Below are positions 35,560 to 46,880 of a stretch of 64,000 nt of DNA, in pieces (the first letter of the stretch is position 1; each line of letters begins with the position of its first letter). Origin of the DNA: Lanius collurio (taxonomy: Eukaryota; Chordata; Aves; Passeriformes; Laniidae); contig JACBWW010000051.1 of assembly GCA_020086605.1 (NCBI GenBank), positions 4,667,296 through 4,731,295 on the forward strand. Direction: 5' to 3'. Below the pieces are notes generated by a model. It had not been told where the DNA came from, did no database searches, and saw only the letters and a list, made by a program, of their open reading frames with translations. The position numbers and the translations under genes are program-made.

Positions 35560-36760
35560 TGGACCAACTCCCAGCCCTGACTGCCCACAGGGTGATGTGA
35601 TGAACTGACCCCAGCTCCCAGTCACAAGCTCCCAGTGGGGCTGAGCCCCATCACATGCACTTGCTCCCAGTAAAACACAGGGACCACCTGATTCCCAGCA
35701 AGATACACACAGTGCCAAGGCTCTCAGTGACACCACAGCTCCCAGCAGGACACAGGCAACACAACAACTCCTAGCAGGGCAGAACCAGTGTGAGGCTGCC
35801 AGCAGAACATGTGCAAAAGACACTGACCCCAGCAAGGCACAGCAGAGGGTGTGTGGTGTCCCATCAGGACAGGTAATGCCCCAGCTCCCAGCAGAGCAAG
35901 ACCTGCCAGTGGCATCCCAGCTCCCAGCAGGACCCTGAGGATGCAGTGGCTCCCAGTGCAGTACAAATGACACTCCCAGTCCCAGCCCGACCCTGGGATG
36001 CAGGATACTGGGATGCAGTGGCTCCCAGTGCAGTACACATGTCACTCCCAGTCCCAGCCCAACCCTGGGATGCAGGATACTGGGATGCAGTGGCTCCCAG
36101 TGCAGTACAAATGACACTCCCAGTGCCAGCCCGACCCTGGGATGTAGGATACTGGGATGCAGTGGCTCCCAGTGCAGTACACACGACACTCCCAGTCCCA
36201 GCAGGTCCCTGGGATGCAGGATACTGGGATGCAGGGGCTCCCAGTGCAGTACACACGACACTCCCAGTCCCAGCAGGACCTTGGGATGCAGGATACTGGG
36301 ATGCAGGGGCTCCCAGTGCAGTACACACGACACTCCCAGTCCCAGCAGGACCCTGGGATGAAGGATACTGGGATGCAGTGGCTCCCAGTGCAGTACACAC
36401 AACACCCCCAGTGCCAGCAGGACCCTGGGATGCAGGATACTGGGATGCAGTGACTCCCAGCAGGAGATGAGCAGTGCAGTGGCTCCCTAAGTGGCACTCA
36501 CCAGCCACCAGTGATGCCCTGGCTCTTGGTAAGACACGTGCCAGGCTCTGACTCCCACCAGGTTTGTCAGGGCACCAATTCCACTGGAGACACACGCCCT
36601 GCCATGACTCCTGGGGTGGCCAGGTCAGCATGTGAAGCACAGGACACGTGTCAATCACCCGTTCCTAGGATGGCTGGCACTGTGTCACCCCAGCTCCCAG
36701 ATGACACTCAGCTCCCAGTGGGATGCAGGGCACAGGTCCCTCTGTGCTCTGCTCCTGGAG
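35560..36760. repeat. Degenerate CCCAG-rich repeat region
   Basis: Both sides of the exact 72-bp array are crowded with short related words such as GCTCCCAGTG, CTCCCAGCAGGAC and CCAGCTCCCAG. They are spaced irregularly, roughly 25-45 bp apart. They look like worn-out outer units from which the 72-bp unit was later amplified. The plus strand is C-rich and the minus strand G-rich. No gene is supported; frames are open here partly because the repeat rarely makes stop codons. Confidence 0.75.
35939..36460. repeat. 72-bp minisatellite, about 7.25 units
   Basis: Units start with GGATGCAG at 35,939, 36,011, 36,083, 36,155, 36,227, 36,299, 36,371 and (partial) 36,443, always exactly 72 bp apart. Each holds GGCTCCCAGTGCAGTAC, a variable middle, CACTCCCAGT, CCAGC, CCCTGGGATG and AGGATACTGGG. 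Two variant groups exist: units 1-3 carry CAGCCCGACC or CAGCCCAACC, whereas units 4-7 carry CAGCAGGACC or CAGCAGGTCC; the units starting at 36,227 and 36,299 read CAGGGGCTC instead of CAGTGGCTC. Because 72 is divisible by three and the unit lacks stops in most frames, all three minus frames and two plus frames stay open across it, giving 24-residue peptide repeats. I treat these as non-coding. Confidence 0.97.
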
Positions 36761-36812
36761 AGGGGCAGGCTAAGCTGTGCTGGGGCACGGGGACACCATG
36801 GCAGGGCTCCCA

Positions 36813-36826
36813 GTGCCACCTAGTGG
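36813..36826 (-). promoter_or_regulatory. Predicted CTCF binding site, minus strand
   Basis: Read on the minus strand the sequence is CCACTAGGTGGCAC. This agrees at all 14 positions with the CTCF core consensus (CCASYAGRKGGCRS). CTCF shapes chromatin loops and domain borders in vertebrates, including birds. The site lies about 350 bp to the right of the minisatellite core in GC-rich DNA. The match is a sequence prediction only, and occupancy is unknown. Confidence 0.55.
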
Positions 36827-39800
36827 GGGACAGCAAGCGCTCGGGGGCCACTCTTCCCTCAGCCCCGGGTGCTGCCCTTCCCAGCCTGGCCAGCATCTCC
36901 CAGCACCCCGTCCTCCGGCAGCCCCCATCCCCACAGATCCCCGCAGCAGCCCGGCACGTCCTGCCAGCTCCCCTCCCACGCTCGCTCATCCCTGGAGATT
37001 GTGTAAAGCACCACCAAGGCAGCGACAGAGGAATTTACTCCAGGTACAGCTCGTTAATCACATCAAGTCCAGTCCTGTCGAGTCACTGGGTGTTCACCCC
37101 GCCCGGGGTGAGCACAGAGAGCTGGTCAGAGACCCACAGCTCTGCCGTGAGCTGCAGAAACCACTGGAGCCACTCTGGTAAGGAAGTCAAAAGTGCCGGA
37201 CCTGCCGGGGTGCCCATGGATGCTCAGTGCATTCTGTACCTGCAGCTTTCCCTCCTCTGAGCACAGTAAGTGACACAGGCAGTCGTGCACAACATCAGAA
37301 CGCATCCCACTCACGTCAGCCAAAGAAAACACCGACACAGCCAGCAGCTGCTGCGGCTGCACGAGGTTCATTTTATAGGCTTTTCCCCCCAAAACAGACC
37401 AGAGGGTCTGGGAAGTGGAAATAGCAGACATGGCCATAAAGGTGTGGGACAGAGCTGCGTGGAAGTTTGCACAGGGGAAGGCTAAAAACCAGTAACAACT
37501 GCAATTTAACATGGGAAGGGGGGGCAGATTTGCAATCCTGCTGCACGTGAATCCAATCTTTCCTTCCATCTCTCCACCCAGCAGGCGGCCATCAATCTCT
37601 TAAGCCATATCTCCACTCATCTACAGCCGTTTAATCACTTAGATTTTCTTCCATTCCATCTGCATCCTCAGGCTCTTCCTTCCACACACATCCCTAGCCT
37701 GAAAACAATCCCTAGGATATTAAAGAGAAAACCATGACACCTTGTGGAATAGATGGAGCCTTCTCCAGATCGAAGCATCCTCGCAAACACCGGTGTTCCC
37801 AGCGGGTCTCCCAGTGTAGGACAGCCCAGGTGGTGAAAGCAGATCAAGTAGGGCTCCCAAAACCTACCCATTTCCAGAAGATGCCCCAGGTTCACCTATT
37901 GATCAAGCCCAGCCCCTCTTTTCTCAGAGGATCAGCCACCAGATTTTTGTTGGCCTTAATCATGATTAAGCTGAGCATCTCTCCAGGGAGTTTTCCCAGG
38001 GAACTCAAATCCCTGCAAAAATTAAATCAGATGCTGGATGCTCTATTATCCACCCTGAAATAAAGGCAAAGGCCCATCGTGGTGATGATCTCAGCTAGGC
38101 AGTGATACAGGAGACAAGGCTAGACAGGGGGAAAGGAAATGAATGCAAAAAGAGACAGGCACCGAGTTTAGAGAAATGGGAAGGAAGGGGCTACCAAAAA
38201 CTCCTGTCATTAAGGCTATGGGTACAGTCCAGGGCCTGGGTGAACCAACAGGCTGGGCACATCTCTCCAAACATGAACCCTGTGCAAAGCTGACACACCA
38301 GATGAGTAGCTCAGCCATCATCCAGAAAGGTGAATGGCAATCCCACAGATTTATGGGGTCACAGTCTCCTGAGCCCCTGCTCCCTGGGGCAGCTCCTTCT
38401 CACCCACAGCAAAACCCCATAGGGTCTGTCCCAAGGAAACACCAGCTGCCTCCCAGGTCCTTGAGCTTCTGGCTGTCCTCCTCCCATGAACTCACCTCCT
38501 CCCTCTCACACATCCCAGCTGCCAGCCTACTGCCCATTTTAAAAACAGGAGGGTTTGGGATTGGGGTTGTCCAATGAGCTCTGGTTATCCAACAGGCTTC
38601 CTCAGGACTAGTGTCCTCCAAGAGCTGCCCTCTCCTCCCAGAGCAGCATAGTCTGAAAGAAAGGAAAGAGATGGGGGCAGACATCAATCTCATGGCTGAA
38701 CTCCTCCAGCTGCTCAGGACCAGGTCATTTTTGTAAGAGCACTTACATGAGAGAATGAACAGCTCAGGAACTGCCAAGGAGACACTTGGCTAGGTCCCCT
38801 CCGGGTCACCAAGCACACACAGGGCAGCAGAATCATCTCCAGGCTCTTGGCTCTGTCAAAATTTGGTGATAAAACTGAAAAATGTGGTAGAAGATATTTT
38901 TGTTTTGGATTGATTCTGCCAATCTGTCAGGAGATGCTGGTGGTGATGAGCTGCAGAGAGGTTTGGGCAGGCAGAGAGGGCAGATGGGTTCAGTGCAGGC
39001 AAGGATGGTCAGGGTGTGGGGAAGGATGGAGATTGGGAAGACATGACCGTAACATGGCTTACACTGTTAGAAAGGTGTGTTTGGGTGGGATCACCAGTTC
39101 CTAGAAACGCCCAGGGATAGTGAGACCCACCAAATTCTGAGCAGCCCAAATGGTCACAGCAATCAAGCCCTGCTGGTGCACAGCCTGTCTCCAGGGCAGA
39201 GGGAATCAAGAGAAACCTGTGAGGCCAGAGTGGCTTTGCAGCACCTGCAGGCCAGGTAGCCCAGCTGGCCTCCAGTGCTGCAAGCTCAGCAAGGCCTGTG
39301 TCCCTCAGCAAAAGCCCAGAGGGCTGGGCCACCATGCCTGAATGTGACAGCTGGCACCTGCATGGAATGCAGGGTCCCTCAGCATGACACATCATCATCT
39401 AAATCCCAAAAATAGGTATCAAAATTGTCCATCTGGCTCTAGAGAGGCTTTAAGGGTCTTGAGAAATGAAGCAGGTGAGCCCAACATAACTCAGAAGGAG
39501 GAGCTGCCCCCCCTGCCAGACAGCTGATGCTTGTTCCTGCATCAAAATAAGTTTGGGATCTCAAACTAAACCCTGCCATGGAAACTGAGGGCTCCTCAGA
39601 CCTACACACCCAAGCAGTCCAAGGCAATGCTCCTCAGGAAGGCAAGAGTAAAAGCTAAGAGGGGCACAAACAACCCCCTCTGGCAGGTGCTGAGGCATTG
39701 CTGAGCTCCCTCTGGATGTGCCTGCACTGCCCAACAGCTTTGCTCCCTCTCTTCCTCAAATTGCAGTTGACAATGTTTTATTCTTGCCTCTGGAATACTG

Positions 39801-39899
39801 AAGACCTGCTGCCAAGGTAGGTCCTGGCTCACTGCTCTCTGAGTATGAAGTCAAAGAAATCAAGAAGAAAACTACAGCTCAGCTTGAAGTGTATTTTTT

Positions 39900-40060
39900 T
39901 TCTGAGCATCAATCACTCCCTATAATTAATTAGATTCCTAAAATACACAAGAAACTAAGAAAAACAACAGCCACAAGCTAAGATGACTGCACTCCATCAA
40001 AAAAGCTTTTATCTCTATGCAATGAATAAATAACTCTGACGTAACTACACACAGCAGTTT
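39900..40060. promoter_or_regulatory. Candidate regulatory element (TAATTA, CRE-like)
   Basis: TAATTAATTAG lies at 39,923-39,933, ATGCAATGAATAAATAA near 40,017-40,033 resembles overlapping POU and homeodomain sites, and TGACGTAA at 40,037-40,044 resembles a CREB/ATF site. The segment is AT-rich within GC-richer flanks and matches no repeat. Function is inferred only from the motif cluster. Confidence 0.22.
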
Positions 40061-41877
40061 TTCATCAGATGTCTCAGTATCAAACTCTTTCCAGACCTGC
40101 TCTGACACAGCTCTCGGCAAATGTGTCGATGGAAAACCACTGGCCACATTCACAAGTGGGTCTAAAATCTAGCACAGGAATCCAGGAGGAACTGCTCCCA
40201 AGACCTATCAACACCACCTCCTCTTTCCCACAGCAGTGCCACCCTGCAAGGCCCAGCATCCCCCACAGATGTTCCAGTCGATAGCCTCACCGTGGAGAGC
40301 CACACACTGCTTTTTCAAGGACAAGCAGAAGGTCAAAAGCTGAGTGGATATTCCCCAAATCCCTCAGACATCTTGAGGTTGAAAACAAAACCCTGTTCAA
40401 ACGCAGCTTTCTCGGGTGAACGGCCAACGGGGTCGGTCTGTACCCAAAACAGCACCAGCCACTGATGGACACCATTGACCTCCAGATTCCTGCTCAGCTG
40501 AAGGCAGGATCCGGTGGTTTTGTGTGCCTCCAACTGCAGGCGCCTGCGAACAATTAAACAGGCTATTTGTGCACACACAGCCAGCCCTTTTCAGGGAAGG
40601 CTCTTTCATATCAGCCCATATTGCCATTGCTTAATCAGGCCGAGATTTAAGGGAGCCCGCTGCGAGATGACACAGATTGCTCCCTCCCTCGGGAGCTGGC
40701 GAACACCACGGTCAGTGTGTGACCGGCAACCCCTGCAAACAGAGTCCCTGCTGAACACAACCACTGAGTCCTCCTCTCCCCTGCCTCTGCTGGGCCTCCA
40801 CGGGCCTCAAATGGCACCATGGGGCTCCATTTCCTCAGCCATCCCACAGGTTTGCCCCTCTCTTTATCCCTCAGAAGTCCTAGCCGGCCACAGCCCAGTG
40901 GTGGGAAAGCAGGCAGCAGCAGAGGGAACGAGGAGCTGTTCACACATCCCTGGTGTCTCCCATGTCAGCCCCGTAGACAGAGCCTTGTCTGGGTGTGGAT
41001 GGAACCATCTGCTCCGTGTCTGGCAGCTCCAGGCAGGCGAAGGGCAGGGCTGGCTGCCACGTCCGGCCGCCTGCCCACCCAGGCACCGCCTGAGCAGCCA
41101 GAGCAGGGGAGCGCTGGCCGGGGGGCACTGCCAGCAGGGAGGGGAAAGGAGGGTGGATGGAGCCCGTCCACCAGGACAGGGCTGGAACACAGCACCAGGA
41201 TCAGGCCAAGAAGTTCCCAGGAGCTGAGATCTTTTGATCCAATGTCTTCAAGACCTCTGTGAAAGATGTGGCAGACACTCTACAAGGGGCACTGGTGAGG
41301 GATTGTGCCTCCAAAGGGTCTGAGTCTGCTAAGGCTCCGGATTTGCCTCCATCAGGCTGCTGGAGCAGCTTGCCTTCCCACAAGGACCATGCAGAGGTCC
41401 TGCAGCCTTGCCCCAGCCTGGGTGTTAAAGCTGCTGTTGATGTGCAGAGATGAGGCCTGTGGACCCCAGACATAGCTATCTCCAAGCCTTCCTCCACCGC
41501 AGCAGGGAAGAGAAGGCTGTCCCAGGCAACAGCACCATCACCACCCCACACTTCAAGACACTTCCAGCCTACCTGGCAGCTTCCACCTGATCCCACAGCC
41601 CAGAAAAATGCTTCACCCAGGTCAGAATTGTTGTTATTCCATACCCAGTCTCCCCTGACTTATCAGGTCAAATCCTCAGGCTGTACAAATGGCTTTGCAC
41701 AAGCATTACAACTGTGGCAGGCAGTGTGAATGTTTTCAGGTGATGCTGCTCTTTGCACCAGGCACCTATGGATGAGAGGCTGGATTGGAGCCCTTCAGAT
41801 CCCCTTTGACACCTATTTTGCAGATTATTTCCCTGCTGAACATGAGTTTTGGAGAAGTCTCTTGACTGCTAGGAGAT

Positions 41878-42005
41878 AGAATCATAGGATCATTAAGGTT
41901 GGAAAAGGTCTCAAAGATCATCAAGTCCAACTGCTAACCCAGCACTGCTGTGTTCACCACTAAACTGTATCTCCAAGTGCCTCATCCACATGCCTTTTCA
42001 ACACT
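41878..42005 (-). mobile_element. CR1 LINE 3' fragment, minus strand
   Basis: The inverted terminus at the left reads ATAGAATCATAGGATCATTA. It is followed by AGGTTGGAAAAGGTCTCAAA, GATCATCAAGTCCAACTGCT, CAGCACTGCTGTGTTCACCA and CTCCAAGTGCCTCATCCACA. This subfamily is the same as that of the copy at 50,992. The match fades after about 42,005, so only some 125 bp remain clear. Confidence 0.92.
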
Positions 42006-43254
42006 TCCACACATGCTGTTCTTGAATTCCATCCAAAATCTCCCAACACCTCTCACGGGACTGCTTCCAGGAAGGTCCCTTGCAACAGACACTGCCTTTC
42101 CAGGTCTCTCCAGCACCTTGTCCCTGCAAGTCCCTGTCCCAGCTCATTGCTTCCCTCAGTTGGCCACTCTCAATCCTCCATGATCCCTTGCAATTCCCAG
42201 CACTGGTGTGTGTGTAAGAGGATACAGCTGGCTTTGAACTGGGTTCCTCATCTTGGAGCAGCTTACAGCCTCGGGAGCCTCCATGTATCTGGGTGAAAGT
42301 GGGGATCAGGGGGGCTGCAGCACCACTCTGAGGTGGCAGGGCCCTCTCAGGCCTCCAGACCCTCTCTTGTTACAACTTCTTTGAGCACTGTCCTTTACCA
42401 AGATGCTCATCAGCATCCCTGCATGGGATATTGCTGAAGATCGAGACAAGCAAAGGCCTCTTTGCACAGCAGGGGAATGGGAAATCAGCTGGACGTTGCA
42501 GCAAGCTCTTGACAACACATTAGTTACCCATCATTGGCTCTCCCTCCCCTGGGAAACAATCCCATGGGAAATTCCTTAGAACCACACAAAGAACAGAAAA
42601 TGTAGTTTTAGAAGGAAAAGTGTCATCAGCATTCCCTGCAGGCACTGCTTATGATAATTAAAATATATAGATTTATGAGGTCTGCACAGGCATGAGCATG
42701 GAGCAGGCAGCTGTGTGTCCTGTGTCCAGCCACTTCCTGTGGCCAACCCAAAAACCAACATTGGATTCTTGGAGTCAGCAAGTGATGGAATGAACAGTAC
42801 TGTGCACAAACTCCCATCGAAACAGCAGAAGGGCTGCTTCACTTTCCCACACATTTGTAAAACTCCTTAATGATGGAAGGTGTTAGGGCTGTATGGTTTT
42901 ACCCCAGCTGAGATGCATCCTCGTGGTTCTGGTTTGCAGAACGAGAGCAGAACACGTAGGAGGAGAGCCAGCCAGTCCCTGTTCCTGAGGGACTCCTGAG
43001 GGAGCCCCACGGGGTGGGATGAGAGCAAGGACAAGGGCCCCCGACTTCACCACATCCCCTGGGCTGGTCGAAGCAAGTGCAAAACAACGTGATATTTTTG
43101 GTATGGTTTCAATCCAAGAGTCCCTTCCCACACCAAGTGGCAGTTGTGTGACAGCTGAGCCTCCCACCTCAGGCAGATTATTTCTCCACAGCACTGTGGC
43201 TCCACCCCCAGCAGGTTAGAGGTGATACAGGTCACTTTAGAAGACCATCATGGC

Positions 43255-43345
43255 CCACCATTAGCAACAGTCACAGCCTATTTACCCTTAATTAAGACAC
43301 AGTGACACTAATCACTTAATTGGTCCTTAATTAGGACCTGAAAAA
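43255..43345. promoter_or_regulatory. Candidate regulatory element, TTAATT cluster
   Basis: Within 60 bp there are CTTAATTAAG (43,287-43,296, a perfect palindrome), CTAATC, CTTAATTGG and CCTTAATTAGG. The last sits in an inverted repeat: GGTCCT at 43,322-43,327, five bases, then AGGACC at 43,333-43,338. Three TTAATT cores at this spacing are far denser than anywhere else nearby. This is typical of sites bound by homeodomain proteins, sometimes as dimers, but function is not shown. Confidence 0.3.
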
Positions 43346-43869
43346 CTTTCAAGCACAGAAAAATAAACCATTTGGCTGATCTTGAGAGCCTGGCCTTCAT
43401 TCTCTCTGCCTTGGTTTCCCCTCCAAGTTTTTCCAAGTCCATGGGGAAAACCCACGTCAGGCTCAGACCAGCAAGCAAACAGGAGCTGGCAGACCCGTCA
43501 TTTCCTCCCAGCTGAGCTGGCACCACGTCAGAGCTGTCACCAGGTCTCTCCTGTCCCACTTTACTGTGACTGGATGTCACTACATGGGAGTGAAGCCTTG
43601 GAGACTCTGGGACTAACGTGTGCCGTTTTCTAGGACAGCGCGTTCCAGCTGTGAGCTCCTCAGAGCATGTGGGATGTGATGGGGATCCAGCTCCTCCTTG
43701 GGGGCAGCTCACAGCACCCCCAAAATCAGCTCTAGGCTCCTGCTCAGTCTTGGCCACAGCAAACCACTCCTGTGGAGCCTGCTGGCAGAATTTGATCCCT
43801 CCCAGGGATGCTTTTCCTCCATCAGACCCCGTGGAAGGGAAGGACTATGAAGTCCTCACCAAAGAAAAG

Positions 43870-43907
43870 CCATTCCATGAAAACCATTCCATGAAAACCT
43901 TTCCATG
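43870..43907. repeat. 14-bp tandem repeat, about 2.7 copies
   Basis: CCATTCCATGAAAA occurs at 43,870-43,883 and exactly again at 43,884-43,897, then partially as CCTTTCCATG. It is a simple local duplication. Confidence 0.9.
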
Positions 43908-46689
43908 TACCTTGATCTGTGACAGCTCCCCACCCTCCTGCAGCCCTGTGCCATGAGGGCAGAGAGAAGACCCAGTCTGGGGTTTCCACAGCCTTCCCAC
44001 AGAAGGCTGGCCCAGAAGACTGTGCTGGGAGAGGCTGTTGGTCCTTCCTGTGCCCATCATCTCCCAGGGCAGTCTTGCTGCTGCTCTTAGCTGTGGTCCC
44101 TTGAAAGCCAGACACCAAGGCACAGCAATACCAGTAAAGAGCATCTGCACCCTCACAGTGTTGCAGATGCCTTGACTCTGTTTTATCTGGGCTGAAAACC
44201 CTCCCCAGTCACAGTTCAAGAGCTGACAGGACTAGGAACCCTTCCTTGCAGCTAGCCCAGTGTCAGTAGCTCTGTTCCACAGCTGTGTGTTGGTGTCTGT
44301 GCCAGAGAGCAATCCCACGGCAATGCAGCTGAAGGATTTTGAGATAAGCCACTGTAAGACATGCCCAGCACCCAGTGGGACAGGAGAGCCAAGTTTTCCC
44401 CCTCATCCTGCAGCACAGAGAGCCGCAGCAGACCCAGTCTGCAATAAAAACAAGAAGTGTCTATCTGAGCAGCCCAGTTCCTGCCCCAGTTGGTTTTATC
44501 TCCAGCAAATAAAGCATTAAAAAAATGAGGTAGATCCAGTAAAACACAGGTCAGTCCATCTCTCACCCTGTTCTCCAACAGCAGGAAAGCAACAGCCAGC
44601 TGGAGCTGGCAGCTAAATGGGTATCTGAGTGCGTGTCACAGCCTAAAATCCTTTCTCAGTGGAACGAGGCCTCAGCATCTGACAGGGCCACTGACAAATC
44701 ACTCTGTCACCTTGGAGCTTTGTCAGAGCCTGGCTGTGCTGGACATGAGTGCTCTGGGGAGGCTGCACAGGGAAGCAGAGACCCCTCTCAGCCAAATATG
44801 CCCAGCAGCATCCCAGGACTGCACTGGCTCCAGCCCTTCCTCCAAAGGAGCCCTGGCTTCCTGACCTTGAGGTAAGCCACGCTGCGATCCTGACTGCCTG
44901 GCTGACCCTTCTGTGCAATCAGGGGAAATCATTTTCATGAACAAAATAATCATTGGGTTCCCACGTCTTCCCCCAGCACATCTCCACCACCTTTCCTGCA
45001 CCCTTCTCTCTGCTGCTTCCTCACATGTGCTGTCCCTTATTCTCTCCCTTCCTGTCCTGCCATCCCCTCCCAAAGATGCTGCCTGAAGAGCAGCAGGAAG
45101 CAGAGCAGGGACATTCCCAGTGCTCAGGGCAGAGCACAGGGCCACTTCCAAGCACCTTGTCAGAACTTTCACTGCACACCCCCCTGGGGACAGCAGATTT
45201 TGGCTCTGATGGCAGGTTCCTGCCCTTCCCCTCTCCATCCCTCACTGTACATGAGGAAAAACTATGCAATGCAGCACTGTCCAGCAGCTGGGACATGGAG
45301 CATCCCCCAGACTCTGCCCCTGCATCACATAACTGGGGAGCAAGCCCAGAGGATGGTCCAGCCACATCCCAAATCCCACCAAGACCAACGAGCCCTGTGA
45401 TTTCTGAGTGAGTGAGTCCTGCCAGACACCACGGGGAGCTCAGACACATCTCCCTGACAGGCTGGGAGCTGGCTGCCCGGGAAGGTGACAGTGGTCTCTG
45501 CAGCAGGCTGAGGGCAGCAGAGATGCTGTCAGCCTCCTGCCCACCCGCCAGCTCCCTGGATCCTTAGGAGAAGCCTGCCTGTGTTTTTCCAGACACTGCC
45601 GCGTCCTGGCATTCTCGGAGCTGTGAAGCGAAACTGCTCCAACAACTCGCCCCAGCTGCTGGTGCAGAGACACAGCTGGGGATGACAGCCAGGACCTGCC
45701 GGGCCAGCAGGATGTTTTCCATAACCATTAGCAACCGGAGCAGTCGGGATCAGCACCACCTCTGCCTGCTGTCCAGGCAAGTCAAGAGGAACAGGCAGTG
45801 CCTGTGAGCCCCTGGAGGCTCCCAGAGCAGTGGATTGCAGCCTGTCCATCCCACATCCTGCCTCATGGCACGCAGCAGAGCCAGGAGGGACAGTGCTGCA
45901 TGACAGAGCTGCCAACAGCGGGTGCTGGAACCCAAAGCAAACGTTCCATGGTCTAACTGGAACCAAGCTTTAACTGGGAGAATCCTTCAGTGAGACCTGC
46001 AAACAGACATTTTTGGGTTCTTCTTGAGGCTGATTCAAAAAAGTGCAGAACTGAGAGATGGACAGCCTAAAGTGGGGAGGTGAATTTCAAGCACACAGGA
46101 AAGATAGTGAATAAATGCTGGGACATTTTCACTCGTCGCCTGATGGGATGAGCTTTGCTTGTTCACTCTCAGGCTTCTTCCAGTCACCATAAAACTTCTA
46201 CAATAAAATCAAGATTCATGCACAGTCACACACCCCTGGGAAGAGTGGCTTTAAGGAAAACTCTTGTGAGCAGCCCTCTTGCCCTCACAGCAACTCCTCA
46301 GGGGCCAGCCCAGGCGGGCCAGCCCCCTGCACAGCCCAGTGCCCTGACCCAGGCCAGGCCAGCCACGTTTACTGTGTTTTCTTCCACCAACATAAATCCC
46401 TTCTAATTCCCTCTAAACCGTTCCTTGTCTCCATCAAAGCGCAGCTCCCTCCCTGCTTTTCCTGGCGGGGATTAGTGCAGCCCCATGGAGCAGGGACAGT
46501 GACAGAGCCAAGGCAGAGCAGGACTGGCTGGCCCTGCCTGTGGACAGACGTCTCCCCACATCCCTGTGCCCCTGCCCTGATTCCATGGCTAATCCAAACC
46601 CATCACAATCTGGGAGTGGGGCTGCTCTCTCCCAGTATTTTCAGCCATTTTCCCATCCTTTGCTTGTCTTCTACCCCATCCAATCACCA

Positions 46690-46745
46690 TTTCCCTTTGT
46701 CCTGTCACTCCATGCCCTTGTCCAAAGTTCCTCTCCAGCATTTGT
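46690..46745 (-). mobile_element. Short CR1 LINE remnant, minus strand
   Basis: TTTGTCCTGTCACTCCATGC followed by CCTTGTCCAAAGTTCCTCTC matches a conserved internal block of the CR1 3' region read in reverse (compare CACTCCATGCCCTTGTGAAA in the copy at 24,966). Neither the terminus nor the other blocks are clear, so only about 55 bp is claimed. The flanking 46,540-46,690 may be a more decayed part of the same copy. Confidence 0.7.
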
Positions 46746-46840
46746 CAGAAGGCATCCCACATTTCAGGAGTGTATTGATCTGGGCAGGTGAGCACAGTGC
46801 CTTGGGGAGTTAGTGATGCACCTACAGTCTGAGGACACCT

Positions 46841-46880
46841 GTGCCTGGGCTGTGCTGGGCTGTGCTGGGCTGTGCTGGAC
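46841..46880. repeat. 10-bp tandem repeat, about 4 copies
   Basis: The unit TGTGCTGGGC occurs exactly at 46,851 and 46,861, with near copies GTGCCTGGGC at 46,841 and TGTGCTGGAC at 46,871. It is a simple minisatellite with no role visible. Confidence 0.9.

Larger units (their letters stand above)
36461..41877. other. Mostly unique DNA, no gene seen
   Basis: It begins with the fading edge of the CCCAG-rich region. The part from 36,780 to 37,150 is GC-rich with moderate CpG content. A 249-codon plus-strand frame (36,511-37,260) runs through it; it is Ser- and Pro-rich with no domain, and minus-strand frames overlap part of it. Two AT-motif clusters occur near 39,900-40,060 and 40,540-40,690. 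I support no exon. Confidence 0.5.
42006..46689. other. Unique DNA, no gene seen
   Basis: There is no retroposon or exon that I can support. The longest open frame is about 171 codons (44,723-45,238, minus strand), without a domain. A striking cluster of TTAATT motifs at 43,255-43,345 and a 14-bp tandem repeat at 43,870-43,907 are listed separately. The part from 46,080 to 46,470 is ordinary spacer. Confidence 0.5.

Noticed and set aside
35317..36405. 362-codon minus-strand open frame with 24-residue repeats
   Set aside because: It is produced by the 72-bp minisatellite, which leaves several frames open at once on both strands. The non-repeat part has no recognisable domain.
35939..36460. 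Array considered as CRISPR
   Set aside because: Whole 72-bp units repeat with no unique spacers, and the genome is avian.
35864..36658. 264-codon minus-strand frame and 174-codon plus-strand frame (35,946-36,470)
   Set aside because: They are shadow frames of the same repeat; five frames cannot all be coding.
36511..37260. 249-codon plus-strand frame
   Set aside because: Low-complexity Pro/Ser-rich product in GC-rich DNA, with overlapping minus-strand frames and no domain.
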